DNA of 64,000 nucleotides, taken from positions 5,517,619 to 5,581,618 of the forward strand of contig NC_033632.1 in NCBI RefSeq assembly GCF_001540865.1, in the 5' to 3' direction. The notes below the pieces were generated by a model, which was given only the letters and a program-made list of their open reading frames with translations, was not told the DNA's origin and did not search any database. Source of the DNA: Ananas comosus. Taxonomy: Eukaryota; Streptophyta; Magnoliopsida; Poales; Bromeliaceae. The position numbers and the translations under genes are program-made. Below, piece by piece: positions 1 through 10,339 of this stretch (its first letter is position 1; each line of letters begins with the position of its first letter).

Positions 1-1091
1 TTCAGGTTCCCAATTCATAAGTTTATAAATGTTATATGATGACAACTTAGTCCTTCAGGTTTGTTTTGCAATAATCATGTTCTTTGTTGATCTCGACCAT
101 TGCTATCTTAAGGGGGCCAATGCTAGTCTTACCTTACTCGCAATTGAAATTTTGATGGTAAAATTTAAATCAAGGGCACACTTTAAGATGAAATTGTGAA
201 ATTTAAGTAGATTAGGCTTCAAGGATTGGATGGAAACTCGCAGAGCTGATATTAGAATAAGGATTATGCCTTCGGATTTATATTAGGATGAGATTAGGAT
301 GAAGAGTATGCCCTAGGATTTACATAATTTAAATTTTAAATAATATAAAATATTGAAGTTTAAAATTTAAATTTAAATTNTGCAATAATCATGTTCTTTG
401 TTGATCTCGACCATTGCTATCTTAAGGGGGCCAATGCTAGTCTTACCTTACTCGCAATTGAAATTTTGATGGTAACTTAAATCAAGGGCACACTTTAAGA
501 TGAAATTGTGAAATTTAAGTAGAGATTAGGCTTCATGGATTGGATGAAAACTTACAAAGCTGATATTAGAATAAGGATTATACCTCAGGATTTACATTAG
601 GATGAGATTAGGATGAAGAGTATGCCCTAGGATTTACATAATTTAAATTTTAAATAATATAAAATATTGAAGTTTAAAATTTAAATTTAAATTTAAAAAT
701 TAAAAATTTTAAACTTAAATTTAAAATTTTAAATGATAACAACGGAAATATAGAAATATATTTTTATATACTTTTATCTAAATTTTAGTAAATAATAATG
801 AACAGTCTATTTAAAATATTTTAAAAATTACATAAATTTATCGCCGCGAAGCGTGGGCCTGCACAAGTGTAAAAAATAGAATGGTTCCGTATAAGAGAGG
901 TTAATACTACAGACGTGGAATAGGATTTTGAAAGAAGAAAAGGGGGAGAGAGGAAGAAAGGAATAGGTGGTAAATTTGTTTTCAAAACATTTTTTAAAAT
1001 TTTTGCAAATGGAAAATTCCTTTCTTTCACTCACGCGTTTTTACTCTCACCATCTCTCCACTCGATCTCTCACGCTTTTTTCCTCCCCCCA

Positions 1092-1131
<40 letters not shown>

Positions 1132-1516
1132 GGGAGACGACGAGGACTAGGAGGTGAGGTCGCAGACCGCGAGCTCTCCCGCAGGGAAGACAACTAGGAC
1201 TAGGTGAGGCGGTGGTCCGAATTAAGTAGCTTAAGCAATTTAGAATTTTAATTCAATGTTATCTTTTTGATTTAAAACTGATGTCATAATTTACCATCAT
1301 AATCCTCTAAAGTATTCTTTTCGGCAGAAAATGTATGGAGACCTAATTCTGACCTTCATGCTATTCTAAATATTTTTATTTTCCACCTTTTCAGATTTTA
1401 AACGAGGTATAAATATGATGAAATTACGTTGTATTATTCATAACCTGCTAATTAAGTTATATTAGACAACTTTAAGCATTTTAGAATTTTAATTCTGAAC
1501 TGGTGTTATTTTTTTA
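1..1516. repeat. First copy of a 1.2-1.5 kb direct duplication, with an internal false or recent duplication
   Basis: This non-coding block recurs at 3466-4670 in the same orientation. Within it, 69-379 is repeated almost exactly at 381-690 and the two are separated by one N at 380, which looks like an assembly join. The block includes AT-rich tracts (640-740), a CT microsatellite (about 1098-1128) and sequence resembling a pyrimidine-rich leader. No open reading frame here looks like a gene. Its last ~95 bases also form the outer part of an inverted repeat whose other arm is near 14716-15070. It ends with TTTTA directly before an LTR start. Confidence 0.75.
1421..1516 (+). repeat. Outer part of the left arm of a long inverted repeat
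   Basis: The reverse complement of about 14990-15070 matches this stretch, including the motif ATTCATAACCTGCTAA and the run CTGAACTGGTGTTATT. The match continues at 11786 after the inserted LTR element, so the arm was one piece before the insertion. The outer boundary is approximate. Confidence 0.7.
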
Positions 1517-1579
1517 TGTCACGCCCCGGGGCCGATTTTAAAAGCTTTTTAAAAACAGAGTTGCGGAAAACGTGCCATT
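1517..1579 (-). mobile_element. LTR terminal fragment (same family as 4671-9092)
   Basis: It starts TGTCACGCCCCGG and runs into a poly-T tract, matching the termini at 4671 and 10340. Beyond the poly-T the sequence no longer matches those copies, so only about 63 bases of this LTR are present here. An N at 1687 a little downstream suggests a join between unrelated contigs. Confidence 0.7.
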
Positions 1580-1687
1580 GTTTTTTTTTTTTTTTTTTTA
1601 TATGCGATAAATAAAATAATAGTAAAAGAGTATTTAGGAGTATCAGAGCATACAACAACTAGGTTCTAGCATAGTGAGGTAAATAAN

Positions 1688-2011
1688 GTTACATTTGGTA
1701 TCAGAGCTGGTTCACCAGCTGGACATGTGTGGCGAGTCTCGGCTGAGCCAGAGTCTGGATGACGGGATAGCGAGACGAGTCTCACATCGCTGGTGGTGAT
1801 CTTGGGCTGTGTGTGTGATTGGACTGACGAGGACGTCAGGGCCTTAACGGGGGGAGTCTGTGACACCCCAATAGTCCCACATCGGATGGGAATGGGGTTG
1901 TCATTCAGTTTATAAGAGACTTAGACACTAGTAATAATTACTGGACTTAAGCATTTTGGACCGGTTGTTGGGCCCAACGAGTTATTGTTGCTAGTGGGTT
2001 GGGTCGTTACA
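1688..2011 (+). mobile_element. TRIM-type miniature LTR retrotransposon, 5' LTR lost at the N
   Basis: GTTACA at 1688-1693 is the last few bases of a 5' LTR. A tRNA-Met primer site, TGGTATCAGAGC, follows at 1696-1707. The interior is only about 165 bases and ends in the purine tract AACGGGGGGAG, just before a 153-base 3' LTR at 1859-2011 (TGTGACACCCC to GGGTCGTTACA). A related solo LTR lies at 37648-37801. The interior is too short to code for anything, which fits terminal-repeat retrotransposons in miniature. The rest of the 5' LTR is missing at the N at 1687. Confidence 0.8.
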
Positions 2012-2640
2012 ACTCACCATCCCAACACAAGTGTAACAGTAAATTAGACTATCTGGAGTACTCACCATAAGAACACTGCAACTGTATAAAAGTACAACGG
2101 CCCCTAAGGCTAAATTAGGTCGTTTAACATATGACAGGTTCCAAGCACTGGTTTCTTCCTATGTTTTATCTAAGTCCAACATGTATGATTAATAACAGCT
2201 ACTAACATGCTCCCAATTCAGTTAATATGTCTAAAACATACCTACTCCTGAATTTGAGCTAAACAATAACAACTTGTAATATTAACGATATATGTCGACC
2301 AACAATACTATAGGAGTAGGATTCCGATAATAAACCCACCTCAAAAAGCTTGTCCAACCACGGCGAGAAGTCGAGAGGAGAGAAAATCACGCGCTCACCC
2401 GGCCTCCAACGACGCAATCGCGACGCACGCACACTCAAACGGCTCTCCGAATCGACGTCGAAAATTCCTGAACTCGAGCCCCGGCTTCTACCAAGCTACG
2501 ATTAAAATTAGAGAAAAAGGGAAGTACGAGATAATTAATCTCTCAGGTGGATACTATATAGAGGGGGGGGTAGGTAGGTGGATAACTACTAATCAAAATT
2601 ACCTCCCTACCCCTCACTAACTCAAGCTAAGGGTATTACA
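2012..2640. other. Unclassified repeat-like DNA
   Basis: No gene is visible. Phrases such as GTACTCACC and a GC-richer block at 2340-2480 resemble Gypsy-type LTR sequence of this window, but I could not find matching ends. A run of G (about 2563-2570) lies near the right side. Confidence 0.4.
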
Positions 2641-3176
2641 AGGCTACTATATTTTCTATGGTACCGGAACTCTGGTACTATAGTGTTGTTTTCAATCTTA
2701 GGGCGTTCAAATCAACGATCCACGCCGTTAAATATGATCTAGGGTATATGAAATTCTTAGGAATAAAATTTTAGTTTTTTTCGATATCGTTTACTTAGTA
2801 AATAAATTATGTCAAAATAGACGGTGGAAATTGAATATTTTTTAAAATTTGAGTATAGGACTTTTAAATTCAAGATCAAGAATGTTAACCTTAATTTATA
2901 TAGTTTAAAGTATTTCAATCAAAATTTGAAGCAATTTAGATTCTTCTACACCATTAAACTCCAAACTCGTCATAATAGCCATTGAAAATTGAGAATTTTG
3001 AAATAGTTTGATCATAAAGTAAACTATGTCGAAAAAATATAAAATTTTATTTCTAAAAAAACTTTAAATACCCTAGATCAGTTTTAACGGTGTGGATCGT
3101 TGATTTGAACGCCCGAAGATCAAAAACAACACTATAGTACCGGAGTTCCGGTACTATAGATAGTATAGTAGCCTAG

Positions 3177-3180
<4 letters not shown>
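2641..3180. mobile_element. Palindromic MITE, long class (ends carry GGTACCGGAACT-type palindrome)
   Basis: The two arms are inverted copies of roughly 200 bases: the left reads GCTACTATA then GGTACCGGAACTCTGG, and the right ends CCGGAGTTCCGGTACTATAG then AGTATAGTAGCC. The subterminal motif around TCAACGATCCACGCCGTTAA is shared with the cluster at 49278-53334. It is bordered on the right by a TA microsatellite (3181-3209). It is non-coding and non-autonomous. Confidence 0.8.
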
Positions 3181-3211
<31 letters not shown>

Positions 3212-3465
3212 CTCAAAGAGGAGAGAAGCGCTCCACTGCTGAGCCCCGCCTTTTTTTGCACGTGCAGGTTTTTTTTTTTTTATCCGGCCTCGCTCCAGCG
3301 CCAGCTCGCGCCTGCCGAGCCGGCCCGCCCAGCCAGCTTCGTGCCTACCCCCGCGGCCGAGCGCGCCTCGCCCCCAGCTCGGCCGCTAAGCATCGAGCCG
3401 GAGCGCGTCCACGCTGCGCCCGCGCTCACCCGCCTCGCTCCCGCGCCGACGTGCGACGCAGGAAA
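3181..3465. other. TA microsatellite followed by a GC-rich block
   Basis: A TA repeat (about 3181-3209) is followed by a block at 3236-3462 that is far richer in G and C than anything nearby and dense in CpG. A 76-codon frame runs through it but shows no recognisable protein. It may be a piece of an LTR leader or of a gene's 5' region. The boundary with the duplicated block at 3466 is abrupt. Confidence 0.5.
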
Positions 3466-4670
3466 TTCAGGTTCCCAACTTCATAGTTATAAATGTTATA
3501 TGATGACAACTTAGTGCCTTCAGTTTGTTTTGCAATATATCATGTTCTTTTGTTGATGCTCGACCATTTGCTTATCTAAGGGGCCAATGCCTAGTCTTAC
3601 CTTACTCGCATTGAAATTTTGATGGTAAAAATTTAAATCAAGAGGCACACTTTTAAGATGAAATTGTGAAATTTTAAGTCAAGATTAGGCTTCATGGATT
3701 GGATGAAAACTTACAAAGCTGATATTAGAATAAGGATTATACCTCAGATTTACATTAGATGAGATTAGGATGAAGAGTAATGCCTAGGATTTACATAATT
3801 AAATTTTAAATAATATAGAAATATTGAAGTTTAAATTTAATTTAAATTTAAAAATTAAAAAATTTAAAACTTAAATTTAAAATTTTTAAATGATAACAAC
3901 GGAAATATAGAAATATATTTTTATATACTTTTATCTAAATTTGAGTAAATAATAATGAACAGTCTATTTAAAATATTTTAAAAATACATAAATTTATTCG
4001 CCGGCGAAGCGTGGGCCTGCCAAGTGTAAAAAATAGAATGGTTCCGTATAAGAGAGGTTAATACTACAGACGTGGAATAGGATTTTGAAAGAAGAAAAGG
4101 GGAGAGAGGAAAAAAGGAATAGGTGTAAATTTGTTTTTCAAAACATTTTTTAAAATTTTGGCAAATTGGAAAATTCCTTTCTTTCACTCACGCGTTTTTA
4201 CTCTCACCATCTCTCCACTCGATCTCTCACGCTTTTTCCTCCCCCATCTACTCTCTCTCTCTCTCTCTCTCTGCTCTCTCTCGCAGGGAGACGACGAGGA
4301 CTAGGAGGTGAGGTCGCAGACCGCGAGCTCCGCCGCACGGGAAGACAACTAGGACTAGGTGAGCGGTGGTCCGAATTAAGTAGCTTAAGCCGAATTTAAA
4401 TTTTAAATTCAATGTTACCTTTTTGATTTAAAACTGATGTCATAATTTACATCATAATCCTCTAAAGTATTCTTTTCGGCAGAAAATGTTATGGAGACCT
4501 AATTCTGACCTTCATGCTATTCTAATAATTTTTATTTTCCACCTTTTCAGATTTTAAACGAGTATAAATATGATGAAATTACGTTGTATTATTCATAACC
4601 TGCTAATAAGTTATATTAGACAACTTAAGCATTTTAGAATTTTAATCTGAACTGGTGTTTATTTTTTTTA
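3466..4670. repeat. Second copy of the direct duplication
   Basis: It repeats 1-1516 in the same orientation but differs mainly by scattered one-base insertions and deletions in homopolymers, for example CTCAGATTTACATTAGATGAG against CTCAGGATTTACATTAGGATGAG. That error style suggests uncorrected long-read sequence. It lacks the 69-379 internal duplication. It ends in TTTTA and is followed by an LTR start, like the first copy. Confidence 0.75.
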
Positions 4671-5985
4671 TCACGCCGGGGCGATTTTAAAAGCTTTTAA
4701 AAACAGAGTTGCGGAAAACGCTGCGCCATTGTTTTTTTTTTTTTTTTTTTTTTTCAACCTGGCCCACGTGACGTACAGACCGCGCCACAAATGACAAAAT
4801 TCTCTGTGTCCCTCGGGCAGAGTCTCCTTTGTATTTCACGGCGTACCAACGGATACAAACAGGATCACAACACACACCATTTACCAATCAACAACAAGGC
4901 ATGATATGATTTCCATACAGCTAACAATCCTAGAAATGATGCATGCCTCTAAGCACCTCCTTAGGCGCTGCGATATGCAATGCACAATACAACAAACATT
5001 CCTATTTAAAAGTGCTCACCCACACGGAAGCTTTTGTTTTGAAAACCGACTACCGCGAGGGTAGAAAACCACGATGCGTAAAATCCATAAAACAAATCCA
5101 CAATCCCAACAATCCACAAATTCAACCAGCTCACAACATTCAAACATCAAGTATGATCATCTAACTGAACCATATAAACTAATTGGCTATAACAACAGAA
5201 TAGGTAAGTGATAAAAACTAAATCGATACCCGGGTCGGAAGCTCTATCGACCGCTAACGAACTACCTCACGTCTCGTCCCAAAAACTCATCACCTGCAAT
5301 ACCTGAAAAATGGTGGGGGAGGTGAGAACATGTTAAACATGTCTCCCCTCCCAGTGGTACGCGCAAGCCGATGAAGCGATGAGTACTCACCGCATCAAGG
5401 AAGAGCTAAACAACAGTACGGGTCAGTAGAAATACAGTAGCAATAATAATAAAATGAAAGAGACATATATATGAAAGAAATACAACTACCGCCACTGTAT
5501 ATGACAACTGAATTGTATACATGTAACAAAGACTATAGTAGCAGACGATATATATGAAAGAATGAAGGTATACAAACAACAAAACGCGTACTATAGTTAT
5601 ATGCGTCAACACGGACAAGAAGTCAAATCCCAATCTGGTACCTGCAATTGGTACCGCAGAACACTCAAGCGCTGCCTGTGATAACCTGCACCGACCTGAT
5701 TCACTGCCGCCCATAGGAACACCATCCGGATAAGTTACACCTCCGATCGTGGCCAAACGCGATCCGGTGTCGTGAATACCCCCAAGTGCTGTGACTAAGT
5801 CATCGCTGGTTATGCTCAATACAAAAACCGGCTGAAACCGGTGCCTAGGCCGAAGCGAGAAACAAGGGGCGTACAAGCCGACCTCGATCAACTAGATCAA
5901 ACACATACGAGAAAGAGTCAATGTGTTGCCTGGACCCAAGTCCACAGAGTCCAACTGACCAACAAGGTTCGATACGAAGTACGAG

Positions 5986-6262
5986 AACCGACCAACCATG
6001 TCGCAGATACGGAATGCAACAACCAACCAACTAGATCACAGATGCTGAATGCAACAACAGACCAACTAGTCAACAGATACGGAATGCAACAACCAACCAA
6101 CTAGAATCAACAGATGCTGGAATGCAACAACAGACCAACTAGGTCAACAGATACGGAATGCAACAACCAACCAACTAAGATCAACAGATGCTGAATGCAA
6201 CAACAGACCAACTAGGCACAGAATCGGAGTGCAACAACCAACCAACTAGTCAACAGATACAG
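5986..6262. repeat. Minisatellite of alternating ~38-base units inside the LTR
   Basis: Two unit types alternate: one with ACAACCAACCAACTAG then CAGATGCTGAATGC, the other with ACAACAGACCAACTAGG then CAGATACGGAATGC. Together they make a higher-order unit of about 77 bases repeated about 3.5 times. There are no unique spacers, so it is not a CRISPR array. Confidence 0.85.
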
Positions 6263-8400
6263 GCAATGTAGATAGAACTACTCTACTCTCTACTAAGGAT
6301 ACTAAGCAGCAAACAACGAGTAGAGTATAAGAACGAATAAACAAGGGTGCAAGGACTAATATACTATGCGATAGTAACAACAGAAGGGTAAGGGGTAAGA
6401 AACCGTCACCAAGCGTGCACCACTGTACCGACGTCGGATCGAAGTACCCTGTACGGATGTCGCGTCTGTCTCTGACTGCAAAAGATATGTCGACAGGACC
6501 TTAGAGGGTCCACCGGGTTAGTATCTAACCCACAACTAAATAATCACAGAATCCACAACCCAACAAACGATCCACGAAGATCGAGTTTCCCAAACCGATT
6601 ACCGAACTCGCCGGAAGTCCGAAAACCACACCGGGACTCCGTCGGACCACTAAGTGTCCGAACTCACCGACTCACACCAGAGTCACCGCTGCCCACAAAA
6701 CATTCCAATTGGATGCCTTGGCAGCGAACACAAGGTAGCACAACCATAGATCATCGCCGGATATCGTACGAATCCGGGTTCCCCGAAGTGTCTATTTCGA
6801 CACCGGAACCCTCCGTCGCTCACCTATCATCATCGAGCTCACAAATGATGATTGTGACCAGCCAACAAGCTCAGCGCAAAACACGAAGCAACCAAACACG
6901 TCGAAAGAATCCGAACCGAAACCGCGTTTCTTTCGGCGAATTTCGCCGAAAAAACGCGCCGAAATCGACCTACCGATTTCCGCAAAGCTAACGGACCAAT
7001 GGACAATTCAGTCACACAAGTTTACAAACTCCCACACACTGCCCACAGTAGCCACCAGAAAGCACAATTGCATAAAAGACCTCCTAATTACATAAAATAT
7101 CATCATTTTATGTAATTGAGCGATCAAGGGACGCTCGTTCACCGCAAACCGAGGACTTTCGAAGTCCGCAGAGACACGTAACTGACAGGTCCGACGTACC
7201 GGAGTCCGTGCTCATGATCCGGAGCACAGCGGCTCGCTGTGGGAAGCGCGGAGCAACCCGAAGGTTCAGAGAACAGCGCAAGTACAGGAAGATCGCACCG
7301 AATAGAACAACCGGACACTTCTGATCCAAAGTGAGGTGAGAACTGGTGATCAGCACTGACCAACGATCACGCGTGCTAACCTCGGAGGCCATCAGGACAG
7401 CCTCGGATCGCCGATAAGCGTGCGCAAACGCCAAAACAGCATGCCAAAAGGCTGAAAGGCGGCGACATCCGCCAAAACAGCGGAAGGGGCCTCCCGATAG
7501 AAACAAAGTGAGCAACGATGATCGGCAACTTGTCAGGATCATCGTGCTCCTTCCGTAGAGATCGGGAAGCTCGGAAAGCCCCAGAACAAGAAACCCCCAC
7601 TCAATAAGCTCCATTTTCGGGCTTGCCGGAGCAACCTTGCTCCGGCTGCCTCCGGCGCAGTCGGCGGCGCGCGCGGGGCCTGAGTCGGGTGAGGGGAGGT
7701 GAGGACACCGTGCTCACCTCAGCGCGCGCTGGAAGCGGCGGCGGCGGCGGCGGAAGCAAACGAGCCCGCACGAAGTCGGGCTCGGGTTCCAGGAGTTGCT
7801 GCGGCCACGCGCGCCGGGAGCTCCGGGACGGCGGAGGCGGCTGGCAGGAAGTCGGGGAGTTACTACGGGTGGCCCAATGGTGGCGGGCGCGCTGGGAAAG
7901 AGGCCGCACACGAGATCGGCCTGGGCTCGGGCTGGGGTGGCCGCGGCTGGCCGAGGCGCGGAGGCGGCGCGCCGGGCGGCCGACGACGGCGAAGGGCCCC
8001 GGCAACGGGGGGAGGACGACGGAGGGTTACCAGACGGCTGGCGGCGCACAGTGGTGCTGCGGCAACCGCGGCTGGCCAGGCTCGGCCTGGGCTGCTGAGC
8101 GGCATGGAGCGGCTGCGGCGGCACAGGCGACGGGCGGCGGTCGGCGGGAAATTTGCCGGAGCAGCGGTGAAGTCCAGGGGGAGGGTCTGCAGGAGGCGCA
8201 GCCCCGGGCCTTCACACAACCCGGAGAGAAGAGGGAGAGAGAAGAGATGGAGAAAGAGAGAACTGGTGCTCGCGGACGGCGCCGGGGCTCAGCGCGGCGG
8301 CGGCCGGGGTGGTGCAGCAAGGGCAGGGGAAGGGTGAGAGTGGCTGGGGCGACTAGGGTAGCTAGGGTTAGGGTTGAGTGGCTCCAAACCCTAAAGAGAC

Positions 8401-8408
8401 TATATATA
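8401..8408 (-). promoter_or_regulatory. Possible LTR promoter TATA box
   Basis: On the minus strand this reads TATATATA within CTTGTATATATAGTC, about 690 bases into the LTR from its U3 end. A pyrimidine-rich, GC-rich leader follows in the transcribed direction. Its position fits a U3/R boundary. This is inferred from position and motif only. Confidence 0.4.
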
Positions 8409-9092
8409 CAAGGCGCAATTGCAAATAGGTCCACCAAACACCCGGAATTTCAATCGAGCCTTCACCGAACGCCTAAAACGCGTGAACGACCCTCCACGTG
8501 CGATCTCAAACAACGCAAAACGTACATAAAAATTATCGCGATTTTCGCGAAAATACCATTTTGCCACTACGTCCTCTCCTCGATCAACGCGCGAATCTCC
8601 GCAGATCCGTCCGTCTAGATTTGCGAACGCGATTACACCGGTGCGATCAGCACTCTCGGAGACAACAAAGCTGTCTATTTCGTTTCGTCTTGATCGACCA
8701 CCGGATTCACGACAAAATCTAACCTCTTCGTATAGAAGAAACACACACAAAAATACATATAAAACATGTATTTTTAGATTTTCTGCGAAATCCGTGCGTC
8801 AAAACCAAATCCGTCAACGCCAATTAGTCCAGAACAGCTGACCCGGTGAAACGAGCTATTGGACTGCTATGAACAGAGTCCGGTAAACCCAGAAGCCAAC
8901 TTCTCACCGTGGCTTCTCCTGGAAAATATCGAGTTATTTATTTTCACTTTAAGTGAAAACTAATAATCGCGTAACTTCTCCGTTTTAGCTCAGTTTCTCC
9001 TGAAACTTGACGAGTGCTTATGTAATTAAATTACACACATAAACATCATCAACAGAGAGTTTACCTACACTGCAAAAATCTCAGTCCTTACA

Positions 9093-10339
9093 TCATCCCC
9101 CCCTTAAAGGAAGTTTCGTCCTCGAAACTTGCTCACAGGCAGGGGTGATCCTACGCCAGAGAATCAACACTCACCTCGGAGAACCGAACTACAACCCGAC
9201 AAAGTCAGAACTTAACCATCGGAACTCATCGATGGCACCCAACTCTCTTAGGTCCAAGACCTAACCATTTGCCTAGACCAAAAAGGTTTAAGGCTGCCAG
9301 TACCAGTTGAGCCAACAATTTATACAACCCAAGCATATCCGTCACCAGGTGAACAGAGTTGCCACTCGCAACAAGCGATCGAAACCACCAGTGATGCTCC
9401 ACATCTGTCTCTACGAGACCCTATCGCTGCCGTCTCCAAGGGACCCTAGCGATCGACGTCCTGAGCAACACTAGATGCCCGTCTCATCGAGACTCCCACA
9501 AGTGACCGAATAGCAACCCAATCCATTCCAAGGTATCCACGATAGACCAAAACATATACCTTGTACAACAACGCAAGCTGCGACATCTGAGCCAACCACC
9601 AGGCTCACTAGATGATCAAAGAAGACTGACACCTCTCACGCAAGAGAAAAGAAATACCGACCCAATCCAGATATTCCCCAAAAAGGTGGGGCATCTTATC
9701 CTAACTTTCGACATTACGTTGTCTGCAGCCAACGTAATTATCGAATGAAAGGTAAGGTACCCACTGATCCATCACCAACAACAAGTTGGGGACAAGACAC
9801 AAGAACCAATTCGACCAATAACCGTACAATGCACTAGAATGCACGAACTGAGATCCGACATCACAACTATACAAAAGCAAGACTCAACACACACCACACT
9901 GACAAGAAACCCACAAAGGTCGAAACATCTTCCCAGGCAATACCACCAGCAAAATCATCCGACATAACTCAACAGAATACACCCTGTGCTTGCGGAATGA
10001 CCAGCAAAAACTTCCATGTCCCGTGTTGGAGGTGGGGCGATAACAATAGCCATAGCAGTCTGATGACACCTCACTGCTCAGAGCTAGTCCGGTCACTATC
10101 CCCACTCCTAACACCAAAACAAGCACAAGCCACAACCTGTAACAAAAGAACACGAGGTAATAACACAAATCAACCCTTGAACCTACCAGCTCGATAACCC
10201 CGAGACTAAATCTCGTATACCCCGCGCTCGTACGTGCCTACGATTTTATGGTCTTCCTATGGTCAACCTAACCAATGGTTCAGTTAGAAAACTTGTAAAT
10301 GCAGTTGTAGTTGTTTCACGCTCTGATACCATCTTAATC
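9093..10339 (-). mobile_element. Interior of the giant-LTR element: PPT, non-coding core, PBS
   Basis: The polypurine tract AAGGGGGGGATGA (minus strand, 9105-9093) abuts the 3' LTR. Next to it is GGACGAAACTTCC, the kind of sequence commonly seen just after pol in plant Gypsy elements. The primer site TGGTATCAGAGC is at 10331-10320, with an 8-base spacer before the LTR. No gag, protease, reverse transcriptase or integrase motif is visible in any frame. A 94-codon minus-strand frame (9884-10168) has no recognisable features. Confidence 0.75.

Larger units (their letters stand above)
4671..9092 (-). repeat. Long (3') LTR of the minus-strand element, about 4.4 kb
   Basis: The plus-strand right end reads CTCAGTCCTTACA and the left end TCACGCCGGGGCG. 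Positions 4671-5910 match 10340-11680, and 9000-9092 match 11690-11785. The 3.1 kb between them is absent from the other LTR. It contains a tandem repeat (5986-6262), a very GC-rich stretch (7620-8350) and a possible promoter (8401-8408). Frames of up to 331 codons in the GC-rich part overlap on both strands and look like composition artefacts. Confidence 0.75.

Noticed and set aside
3256..3486. 76-codon frame in a GC-rich block
   Set aside because: Its composition explains it (Ala, Arg and Pro-rich), and it runs across the junction of a duplicated repeat. No domain is visible.
5406..5891. 161-codon minus-strand frame with hydrophobic, tyrosine-rich end
   Set aside because: It lies within the giant LTR and is broken in the matching copy at 11060-11650, where shifts split it into short frames. 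No start context or domain supports it.
5986..6262. Regularly spaced repeats resembling a CRISPR array
   Set aside because: The repeats are contiguous, alternate between two related units and have no unique spacers; the context is a plant LTR.
8355..8376. Telomere-like CTAGGGTTAGGGTT
   Set aside because: Only about two units are present, inside a retrotransposon LTR; this is not an interstitial telomere array.
7623..8618. 331-codon plus-strand frame, with overlapping long frames on both strands
   Set aside because: It lies in the GC-rich part of a retrotransposon LTR, is dominated by Arg, Gly and Ala, shows no domain, and equally long frames occur on both strands, as expected from GC-rich composition.
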